From NCBI GenBank assembly GCA_025453415.1, contig JALOQL010000012.1:1-14437 (forward strand): a stretch of 14,437 nucleotides of DNA. The letters are read 5' to 3'. The translations under genes and the position numbers were made by a program. Source of the stretch: Minisyncoccota bacterium (lineage in GTDB: Bacteria; Patescibacteriota; Minisyncoccia; Minisyncoccales; UBA5738). Position 1 is the first letter of the stretch. The number at the start of each line of letters is the position of its first letter. Below, piece by piece: positions 1 to 5,114 of the stretch. Below the pieces are notes generated by a model, which was not told where the DNA came from, did not search any database, and worked only from the letters and a program-made list of their open reading frames with translations.

Positions 1-1272
1 TTTGGTGATGACGATATCCACTTCGCCTTTTTTCGATTGCGGGTCCACCGCCGGAGACACGGCGCTGACCATGCCGACAGCACCCCCGTCGATCATCGCG
101 GCGTCGCCGATCGATATTTGCGGCAGGTCGGATTCCGAGGCGTACGACTTGACCTGCAGGCCGCCGGGATTGACCACGGTGGCAACCAGCGTTCCGGCCG
201 AAGCCAGCTCGCCGACGCGGCCGTTGATATAGGATATCTTGCCGCTCAACGGGGAGACGATCGAGGTTCTCGCCAAGGTTGCGCGCAAAGCGTCAACCGA
301 GGCCTGCGCTTGCCTTATCTGTTCGTTGGAGGCGCCGGCAAGTTTTAAATCCAGCGCCTGGCGGGCCGATCTCCAGGCGGTTTCGGTTCCCTGCAAGCCG
401 GCCAGCGAGCCGTTCAAAGTCGAGCGGGCGGCGGAAAATTCGGTCTTGTAACCGTCGATTATTTGTTTGTAGGTTGCGTTGTCGTTGGAAAGGCCGTTGA
501 CCAGCGGCGCCATGTCGTTGAGAAAATCGATCTGTTTTTGCAGATTTGCCTGCGCCAGCGCGACCGCGCTTTCGATCTCGGTATCGCTCGAGCTTTGGTT
601 AATGCTTCGCAGGGTTGATTGCCAGGAGCCGAACATCGCTTCCAGGCCGTATTTTTGTCCGGCAATTACCTTTGCCAGCGCGGTGTCGGTTGCCTGCAGC
701 GAAACCTGGCTTGCGCCCACGTTGGCGGTGATCATGAATTGGGCGTTGCTTTGGCGCGGGTTGGCAAAGAACTTATCGATGTGATTGTGGATCGCGTCGT
801 CGGATTTGGCGTAAGCGTCGTCAATCGAGTTGATAAGGGCGGATTTCGCTTCGTTGGCCGCGGTTTGGGAAAGCGCCAGGTCTTCGGGCCGGGCCCCCTT
901 TTTGAGTTCGTCCAGGCGCGCCTGGGCCTGTTCCAATTGGGCCTTGATGTCGCTGTTTTGCAGTTGAAGCAAAACCTGGCCGGTGCTGACGCTGTCGCCG
1001 AGCTTTGTGCTGACGGCTATGATCTGGGCGGTCATCTGAGCCTTAAGGTCGGCTTGGTTTAACGATTGCACGCTGCCGTTTTCGATCGCAATGGTTTTTT
1101 GTTCCTGGTAATCTTTGGCCGTGATCAGGGATACCGCCGGCAGTTCGGTCGTGCCGGTTCCCTGGACATTTGTGTCCAGGCGGTTTTGGACCGTGATGAA
1201 AACCAGGCCGGCCGCGATGATCACGAATAAGGTCGCGAGCCGGTGTTGTTTTATAAAAGTAAAGATGTTCAT
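1..1272 (-). CDS. HlyD/RND-type efflux membrane fusion protein (partial, C-terminus outside window)
   Basis: Periplasmic/extracytoplasmic adaptor of an efflux or export system. The frame is open from the ATG at 1272 down to base 1 (424 codons, no stop), so the C-terminus is missing. Visible order: short cytoplasmic start, one membrane anchor (about residues 11-28), first lipoyl half-motif (about 62-108, ending VSTGQVLLQLQNSDIKAQLE), a long Ala/Gln-rich alpha-helical coiled-coil hairpin (about 109-330, with the adaptor-typical GARPEDL at 126-132), second lipoyl half (from 336, SIVSPLSGKISYINGRVGE), then the start of the beta-barrel domain. The start is 22 bases downstream of the tetR-type gene on the same strand, so the two are very likely one operon and the adaptor is under that repressor. 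Its pump (ABC permease/ATPase or RND) is expected further left. No Shine-Dalgarno is visible. Family call is firm; substrate cannot be told. Confidence 0.93.
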   Translation of the reverse strand, partial: MNIFTFIKQHRLATLFVIIAAGLVFITVQNRLDTNVQGTGTTELPAVSLITAKDYQEQKTIAIENGSVQSLNQADLKAQMTAQIIAVSTKLGDSVSTGQVLLQLQNSDIKAQLEQAQARLDELKKGARPEDLALSQTAANEAKSALINSIDDAYAKSDDAIHNHIDKFFANPRQSNAQFMITANVGASQVSLQATDTALAKVIAGQKYGLEAMFGSWQSTLRSINQSSSDTEIESAVALAQANLQKQIDFLNDMAPLVNGLSNDNATYKQIIDGYKTEFSAARSTLNGSLAGLQGTETAWRSARQALDLKLAGASNEQIRQAQASVDALRATLARTSIVSPLSGKISYINGRVGELASAGTLVATVVNPGGLQVKSYASESDLPQISIGDAAMIDGGAVGMVSAVSPAVDPQSKKGEVDIVITK

Positions 1273-1294
1273 GTTGTTTGATTGGTATTTATTT

Positions 1295-1840
1295 TTAGTT
1301 GATGAATAGTGAGGCAAGATATTCGCTATATTCTTTTTGAGGCGCGATCTTAATCCCGTGTTTGCGCTGCAGGACGTAGGCGTGGATGGCGTTGACCAGG
1401 ACTTCGGCGGCCAGATCGCTGCGTTTGACGCCGTAGCAGGCAAGAGTTTTACCCAGCTTCTGTTTGATTTCGTTTAATAGCGGCAGTATCTTCTCGAAGA
1501 TTATCGGTTGCAGATCGGCAACCTTCACATCGACATGCCGGATGACGATGCCGTTTTTGAGGCAGATCGAAATGGTGCCGTCGATCATGTTGCCCAGGGC
1601 CTTGGCGTCGGGCTTGCAAATTCCCAGTTCCCGGTCAAAATAATCTTTTGCTTCAAGAATTGCCTCTTCGACGATGGCCGCGAATATCTGCTCTTTGCCT
1701 TCAAAAAAGTAATAGAGCGATGCTTTGTTGATGCCCACGCTTTTGGCGATGTCGTCCATCGAGGTGGGGAAGTATCCCTTTTTCGCAAAAAGCTCCCGGG
1801 CCGCGGCAATGATCTCCTGTTTGCGTTTGGTGTTTTCCAT
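1295..1840 (-). CDS. TetR-family transcriptional repressor
   Basis: 181-residue regulator of normal TetR length. The N-terminal DNA-binding domain is clear: helix 1 with RKQEIIAAARELFAKKGY (residues 6-23), then the helix-turn-helix TSMDDIAKSVGINKASLYYFF (about 26-46). The C-terminal ~130 residues are helical and divergent, as expected of the ligand-binding/dimer domain, and give no ligand. I chose the ATG at 1840, not the upstream in-frame ATG at 1930, because a strong promoter and a palindromic operator lie between them and the family starts here. It is the first gene of an operon with the efflux adaptor that follows after 22 bases. Auto-repression is inferred from the inverted repeat directly upstream. 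No good ribosome binding site is seen. Confidence 0.93.
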   Translation of the reverse strand: MENTKRKQEIIAAARELFAKKGYFPTSMDDIAKSVGINKASLYYFFEGKEQIFAAIVEEAILEAKDYFDRELGICKPDAKALGNMIDGTISICLKNGIVIRHVDVKVADLQPIIFEKILPLLNEIKQKLGKTLACYGVKRSDLAAEVLVNAIHAYVLQRKHGIKIAPQKEYSEYLASLFIN

Positions 1841-1853
1841 AAAGATTATTCTA

Positions 1854-1869
1854 CCTACCGTTTGGTAGG
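1854..1869. promoter_or_regulatory. palindromic operator, probable TetR-type repressor site
   Basis: Perfect 6-base inverted repeat CCTACC-GTTT-GGTAGG placed between the -10 box and the ATG of the repressor gene. The size, symmetry and place are those of TetR-family operators. That this repressor binds it is inferred. Confidence 0.75.
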
Positions 1870-1879
1870 CAACCCTTTC

Positions 1880-1908
1880 TATATACGTCCAACGTTGCCA
1901 AAAGTCAA
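1880..1908 (-). promoter_or_regulatory. sigma70-type promoter of the tetR-efflux operon
   Basis: Read on the minus strand: -35 TTGACT (1908-1903), 17-base spacer, -10 TATATA (1885-1880). Expected transcription start is near 1873, so the operator palindrome at 1854-1869 lies just inside the transcript start. Its position rules out translation from the upstream ATG at 1930. Confidence 0.8.
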
Positions 1909-1923
1909 CCACAGTTTTTAAAT

Positions 1924-1952
1924 TTGACAATGATTATTAATTAATATATAAA
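1924..1952 (+). promoter_or_regulatory. divergent sigma70-type promoter for the small zinc-ribbon-like gene
   Basis: -35 TTGACA (1924-1929), 17-base spacer, -10 TATAAA (1947-1952). Transcription should start near 1959, only about 7 bases before the ATG at 1966, so the mRNA would be almost leaderless. Confidence 0.75.
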
Positions 1953-1965
1953 ATTAGCGATTTTC

Positions 1966-2205
1966 ATGTTTGAGAAGAAAATTAGTATCGAGGCCGGCCG
2001 TTCTTATACGGGAAGGGAGGAAGAAATTACTCTCTCGCTCTTAGAGAGAGCAATCCTTTTTTGGGACAGATTTGTAAGCTTTGGGAAAATTAAACTTACA
2101 GGTGGTACTCAAGAGATATACGTGGTGGTATGCAATAAGCACGGTCCGTATACAGACGTAATCCACACCAATGGGTTCCATTGTCCCGAATGTCAAAAGG
2201 CGTAG
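1966..2205 (+). CDS. small protein with C-terminal zinc-ribbon-like CxxH...CxxC motif
   Basis: 79 residues, function unknown. The N-terminal half is charged and helical; the C-terminal ~28 residues carry CNKHG ... GFHCPECQ, that is Cys-x2-His then Cys-x2-Cys 17 residues later, a likely zinc knuckle. The C-x2-HG ... CPxC pattern resembles small treble-clef/zinc-ribbon modules seen in phage and mobile-element proteins; the family was not established. Support that it is a real gene: a near-consensus promoter just upstream, a clean terminator after it, and no other in-frame start. It is divergent from the tetR gene. The leader is only about 7 bases, with no ribosome site. A hairpin (2030-2050) followed by six T (2057-2062) lies inside the coding region and could weaken expression. 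Confidence 0.65.
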   Translation: MFEKKISIEAGRSYTGREEEITLSLLERAILFWDRFVSFGKIKLTGGTQEIYVVVCNKHGPYTDVIHTNGFHCPECQKA

Positions 2206-2244
2206 AAGGGATTCGTTCTTTTTACGCAAATATTTATTTTTCTC

Positions 2245-2270
2245 AGCGCCGATTGCGGCGCTTTTGTGTT
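2245..2270 (+). terminator. intrinsic terminator after the small zinc-ribbon-like gene
   Basis: Perfect 7-base stem AGCGCCG-ATTG-CGGCGCT (2245-2262) followed by TTTGTGTTT. Confidence 0.85.
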
Positions 2271-2303
2271 TAAATCAACATTAATACCCGTAATTTGGCA
2301 ATC

Positions 2304-2332
2304 TTGACAAAATATATAATTTGTGCTATGAT
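2304..2332 (+). promoter_or_regulatory. near-consensus sigma70 promoter in the gene-free stretch
   Basis: -35 TTGACA (2304-2309), exactly 17 bases, -10 TATGAT (2327-2332). One base from consensus overall. Transcription should begin near 2339, ahead of the structured region and about 470 bases before the nearest protein start, which fits an RNA gene or a very long leader. Confidence 0.8.
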
Positions 2333-2380
2333 CTAATTGTAAGATGAGATTAGGGAAATAGTTTGAAAACAAAATAAACC

Positions 2381-2541
2381 TGGGAAAATGATGGAGAAGA
2401 GAGAGCCCGGAAGGCGCGGCTACCGGACCTTGGGCATCGCCCTCGGACCAGTGCCACCAACGCCATTCGGCGGGTGAGCCCGGTGAGTATATACAAACAT
2501 ATTGCGCCGGATGCCACCCAATCGTCCCCATCATTTTCCCA
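2381..2541 (+). other. long-range 14-base stem enclosing a GC-rich domain
   Basis: TGGGAAAATGATGG (2381-2394) is exactly complementary to CCATCATTTTCCCA (2528-2541). Further G2396-C2526 and A2397-T2525 pairs follow after one mismatch. A perfect 14-base match closing a 133-base loop is unlikely to be chance and defines the first domain of the candidate RNA. Confidence 0.7.
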
Positions 2542-2569
2542 AGTTTTTTGCAAAAAAATCAATATTGGT

Positions 2570-2661
2570 TCGACCGGCAATTTGGGCAGTGACGCATTTA
2601 GCGTCATCTTCGAAAAGACCTTTTTATAAATTATCGAAGGTCTTCCCAAATTACCGGTCGA
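2570..2661 (+). other. three-way-junction RNA-like element
   Basis: Outer stem: 2570-2586 pairs with 2645-2661, 17 positions with a single C2578/A2653 mismatch. Inside lie two hairpins: TGACGC-ATTTA-GCGTCA (2590-2606) and AAGACCTT (2615-2622) with AAGGTCTT (2637-2644). The second hairpin abuts the outer stem with no gap, allowing coaxial stacking. CTTCGA (2608-2613) with TCGAAG (2634-2639) is a competing pairing. Confidence 0.7.
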
Positions 2662-2689
2662 TCGCATAATTGCAGCTAAGGCCTGGAGA

Positions 2690-2728
2690 ATGGCGCGATA
2701 ATTAAATTCTCTCTTCTTTTCGCGCCAT
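2690..2728 (+). other. hairpin in the candidate structured RNA
   Basis: ATGGCGCG (2690-2697) is perfectly complementary to CGCGCCAT (2721-2728), with a pyrimidine-rich 23-base loop; GAG/CTC pairs can extend it past one mismatch. Confidence 0.6.
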
Positions 2729-2747
2729 CCTCTAGTCCTGGTTGGGT

Positions 2748-2770
2748 CCCGCTTTGGCGGGTTTTTGTTT
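2748..2770 (+). terminator. intrinsic terminator upstream of the patatin gene
   Basis: CCCGC-TTTG-GCGGG (2748-2761) followed by TTTTTGTTTT. It ends the candidate RNA, or attenuates read-through into the phospholipase gene that starts 41 bases later. Confidence 0.8.
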
Positions 2771-2810
2771 TAATTCAGGGGTGGTAGAATGCAATAATAT
2801 CCAAAACACC

Positions 2811-3599
2811 ATGTTTAATGGCAAAAAGATCGGATTGGCATTAAGCGGCGGCGGCGCCCTGGGGGTGGCGCATATCGGCGTCATCGAGGAGCTTGAAAAA
2901 AACGGCGTCAAGATAGACTTTGTCTGCGGTACGTCCAGCGGCGCGATCATTGGTCTGCCTTACGCTGCCGGCGGCTTGGACATGCTCCATAAGTTTTACG
3001 ACGACGCACTGGCGAACTTCGCGCAAAAGAACCGGTTTCTATTTGCCAAGGGCCCGGACGCGGCGTTCAAATATATCGAAGAGTCGTTGCAAAAGCTTTG
3101 CGCCGGCAAGGATTTTTCGGGTTTAAAAACTTCGTTTGCCTGTTGCGCGACCAACTTGGCTACGGGCGAGATGGAAATATTGGACAAAGGCGATCCGGTT
3201 CGGGCGGTGATGGCGTCGTCGGCCTATCCCGGGGTATTCGCGGCGCAAAAAGTCGGCAATGATTTTTACATCGATGGCGGCGTGACGCGCAATTTGCCGG
3301 CGGCCGAGGTTCGCGCCATGGGCGCGGAATTCGTGATCGGTTCTTCTATATATTCGGTCAACCGCTACGCCGCGGATTTTGCGGGAAAGATGAACCGTTT
3401 TGAAGTGGCGGCTCGGGCGTTGGACATATATGAAAAAGAATTGAGCCGTTTCGAGGAAAAATATTGCGATTTTTGCTTCAAGCCCGCGGTGCGGCCGTTA
3501 AAGTGGTTTGATTTTTTCAAAATGAACGAGATCGTGGCGCAAGGGCGCCAAAACGCGGCCAAAGAGGCGGCCGGTATTTTGTCGCTTATAAACAAATGA
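2811..3599 (+). CDS. patatin-like phospholipase (RssA-type)
   Basis: 262-residue serine lipid acyl hydrolase, probably cleaving acyl chains of phospholipids in the cytoplasm or at the inner face of the membrane. All catalytic parts are visible: oxyanion-hole glycines SGGGALG (12-18), nucleophile elbow GTSSG (40-44, Ser42), and the Asp of the Ser-Asp dyad in DGG (Asp155, in YIDGGVTRNLPA). Length is usual for the bacterial RssA group, and no signal peptide is seen. I chose the ATG at 2811 (MFNGKKIGLALSGGG) because it places the glycine motif at the family's usual distance from the N-terminus; an upstream in-frame ATG at 2742 lies in the terminator. Its stop overlaps the start of the next gene (ATGA), so the two are translationally coupled. 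Substrate unknown. Confidence 0.93.
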   Translation: MFNGKKIGLALSGGGALGVAHIGVIEELEKNGVKIDFVCGTSSGAIIGLPYAAGGLDMLHKFYDDALANFAQKNRFLFAKGPDAAFKYIEESLQKLCAGKDFSGLKTSFACCATNLATGEMEILDKGDPVRAVMASSAYPGVFAAQKVGNDFYIDGGVTRNLPAAEVRAMGAEFVIGSSIYSVNRYAADFAGKMNRFEVAARALDIYEKELSRFEEKYCDFCFKPAVRPLKWFDFFKMNEIVAQGRQNAAKEAAGILSLINK

Positions 3600-4450
3600 A
3601 GCTGACCGTGAAAAAAATTTCCGCATTGGTCGCGGGGTTGATCGTATTGGTGCTGGCCGGCTTTGGTTTGTCCAAAAACATTTTACCGGCGCCTTTAACG
3701 CAAACTGCGCCGTTGCAAACGAGCGAGGCGGTCGTGACCAAAATCATCGACGGCGATACTTTGATCGTTAGTGGCGGCGACCATGTGCGCTTGCTTGGTG
3801 TTGATAGCGACGAGAAGGGCTATCCTTGCTTCGATGCCGCGCGCCTGCGTCTGGAAGAGCTGGTGCTGTCTAAAACCGTGCGTTTGGAGCCCGATGCCCA
3901 GGATAAGGACCAGTACGGCCGTTTGCTGAGATACGTTTTTTACAATGGCGAGAACATCAATGAAAAAATAGTTGCAGAAGGCCTGGCGGTGGCGCGGTTC
4001 TATCCCGAAAACCAAAAACACAAAAACGAGATCGTCTCGGCCGAGGCCGAGGCGATAAAAAACAAAACCGGTTGCAAATGGGGCGGCCCGCCGGAAGCGG
4101 GAAATGCGGCCGCGGTTCCCGACAGCAAGAAGCTGAACTGGGTTCGGATGCCGGGCGCCGCGATCGAAGCGTGCGACGCCGGGCAAAGCATCGGCAAGGA
4201 AGCGGTCGTCCAGGGATATGTGGCGCAAGCAACGAAAAGCAAGACCGATACCGTGTTCCTTAATTTCGACAAACCCTATCCGAATAATTGCTTTGCCGCG
4301 GTGATCTTCAAATCCTCTTTAGCTAAGTTTGGTTCTCCCGAAACCTTGTTCGACAAAAAAGCTGTGCGCATTAAAGGCAAGATTCAGGATTATCAGGGAA
4401 AACCCGAGATTATCCTGTCCGATCCTGAACAGATCGAGATCGGAAATTAA
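3596..4450 (+). CDS. membrane-anchored or secreted thermonuclease (SNase) with C-terminal OB-like domain
   Basis: 284 residues. An N-terminal hydrophobic segment (about 9-25) exports or anchors it. The staphylococcal-nuclease domain spans about 44-162 and keeps the whole catalytic set: Asp52 (IIDGDT), Arg65 (VRLLGVD), Asp70, Glu73 and Arg109 (DQYGRLLRY), so it should be an active Ca-dependent DNase/RNase outside the cytoplasm. After a Gly/Pro/Ala linker, residues about 180-284 form a second beta-rich domain (VVQGYVAQ ... VRIKGKIQDYQGKPEIILSDP) typical of OB-fold nucleic-acid-binding modules. The start overlaps the phospholipase stop by 4 bases. Extracellular nuclease plus lipase suggests scavenging of nucleotides and lipids, as expected of a symbiont or epibiont; that role is inferred. 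Confidence 0.92.
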   Translation: MKLTVKKISALVAGLIVLVLAGFGLSKNILPAPLTQTAPLQTSEAVVTKIIDGDTLIVSGGDHVRLLGVDSDEKGYPCFDAARLRLEELVLSKTVRLEPDAQDKDQYGRLLRYVFYNGENINEKIVAEGLAVARFYPENQKHKNEIVSAEAEAIKNKTGCKWGGPPEAGNAAAVPDSKKLNWVRMPGAAIEACDAGQSIGKEAVVQGYVAQATKSKTDTVFLNFDKPYPNNCFAAVIFKSSLAKFGSPETLFDKKAVRIKGKIQDYQGKPEIILSDPEQIEIGN

Positions 4451-4476
4451 AATGGCTGTATCCGTCGCAAGCATCC

Positions 4477-4497
4477 AAAAAGGCCTTGAGGCTTTTT
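4477..4497 (+). terminator. weak intrinsic terminator after the lipase-nuclease operon
   Basis: AAAAAG(G)CC-TTGA-GGCTTTTT: an 8-base stem with one bulged G, ending in five T. It lies 27 bases after the nuclease stop. Confidence 0.5.
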
Positions 4498-4570
4498 CAA
4501 GACAGGAAAGGATGAAATACCGGAAACGGTACGTGCCGCGAATTATTAATAGATGATTAAAAATTTATTA

Positions 4571-4600
4571 TTGCGTTAAATTATCCGTTTGCGTTAAAAT
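4571..4600 (+). promoter_or_regulatory. possible promoter containing a 10-base direct repeat
   Basis: TTGCGT (4571-4576), 18 bases, TAAAAT (4595-4600), ahead of the small membrane protein at 4649. TTGCGTTAAA occurs twice here (4571-4580 and 4589-4598), 18 bases apart, which could also be a regulator site. Confidence 0.4.
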
Positions 4601-4648
4601 AAAATAACTACTCATGTCAATGGGTGGAAAATAATTTAAAGCCAAACG

Positions 4649-5092
4649 ATGAAGAAAAAATTTTTTCTTGCAATATACCTGCCCACAATAGTTTTTGTGG
4701 TGGTGATACTGTTCATTTACGCGTATTTTGAAATGCAAAATAAGCCTGCGGCGACGACGCCTCCGGCCACAGTGCGCGCTCCCGAGGCCGGTTCCGCGGT
4801 TCCGGCTAAGGCGGCTGAGGCGCAGGTATCAATTACCGGGTATTTGACTGATGCGCCCAATGGCGGAAAGCCGGTTTTAACCTCGATGGAAGGCGATAAT
4901 TATGAATTGATTTTGGGAGCCAAGGCCGAAATTTTTCGCAACGGCGAGCGCGCTACGATTTCCGACATACAAAAAAAGGATCTGGTTTCCGTTCTCGGCA
5001 GCAAAAAAGGCCAGGAAAGCAGGGCGATCAGCGTTGATTCTGTCTATGCCAATACCGATGATGAGAATGCTTCCGTGATGTTGCCGTTATAA
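4649..5092 (+). CDS. small membrane-anchored protein with OB-like extracytoplasmic domain
   Basis: 147 residues, function unknown. Lys-rich start, one membrane segment (about 7-27), an Ala/Pro-rich linker (33-58), then a beta-rich domain (about 59-134) with the pattern V-x-I-T-G-Y-L ... Y-E-L-I-L-G ... I-S-D-I-x-K-x-D-L-V-S-V-L-G, which resembles small extracytoplasmic OB-fold domains of the DUF5666 type. The resemblance is by eye and weak. The N-in topology places the domain outside. It is followed after 22 bases by the large secreted Ig/PKD protein and may share its transcript; a 13-base tandem duplication lies in the gap. No ribosome binding site is seen. Confidence 0.8.
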   Translation: MKKKFFLAIYLPTIVFVVVILFIYAYFEMQNKPAATTPPATVRAPEAGSAVPAKAAEAQVSITGYLTDAPNGGKPVLTSMEGDNYELILGAKAEIFRNGERATISDIQKKDLVSVLGSKKGQESRAISVDSVYANTDDENASVMLPL

Positions 5093-5113
5093 AAAATCAT
5101 TATAAAAAATCAT
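5088..5113 (+). repeat. 13-base perfect tandem duplication across a stop codon
   Basis: TATAAAAAATCAT occurs twice head to tail (5088-5100 and 5101-5113). The first copy contains the stop of the small membrane protein and the second ends right before the ATG of the next gene. Confidence 0.85.
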
Positions 5114-5114
5114 C

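Larger units (their letters stand above)
2339..2769 (+). ncRNA. unidentified structured RNA of about 430 nt (candidate)
   Basis: No protein gene is supported between 2206 and 2810; reverse-strand frames here are chance openings. The stretch has its own strong promoter, several stems and an intrinsic terminator. Order: a ~40-base A-rich start; a perfect 14-base long-range stem 2381-2394 with 2528-2541, enclosing ~130 GC-rich bases with small hairpins (GGGC-ATC-GCCC at 2432-2442; CGCC-ATTC-GGCG at 2461-2472); a T6 run (2544-2549) after that stem, where a shorter transcript might end; a three-way-junction domain (2570-2661); a hairpin (2690-2728); and the terminator. I looked for hallmarks of RNase P RNA, tmRNA, SRP RNA and 6S RNA and found none convincing. 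It may be one RNA, two RNAs, or a long regulatory leader of the phospholipase gene. The 3' end is approximate. Confidence 0.6.

Noticed and set aside
1841..1930. Upstream in-frame start (ATG at 1930) for the TetR gene
   Set aside because: The promoter and operator lie inside this extension, and the extra 30 residues are not part of the TetR fold.
2030..2062. Hairpin CTCTCTC/GAGAGAG followed by six T within the small zinc-ribbon-like gene
   Set aside because: The T-run is 6 bases away from the stem and the stem is simple repeat sequence; kept only as a remark in the gene entry.
2193..2667. Two reverse-strand open frames (113 and 105 codons) over the gene-free stretch
   Set aside because: They run antisense to the strong promoter, terminator and stems, overlap each other, and their products look random with no domain pattern.
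2381..2769. Identity as RNase P RNA, tmRNA, SRP RNA or 6S RNA
   Set aside because: No GAGGAAAGUCC-type RNase P core, no tag frame ending in ALAA and stop or tRNA-like end, no GGUC...GGAAGGAAGCAG SRP loop, and no continuous 6S rod could be found by eye.
4452..4556. 34-codon ORF after the nuclease gene
   Set aside because: It contains the terminator hairpin, has a low-complexity basic product, and no ribosome site or homology could be recognised.
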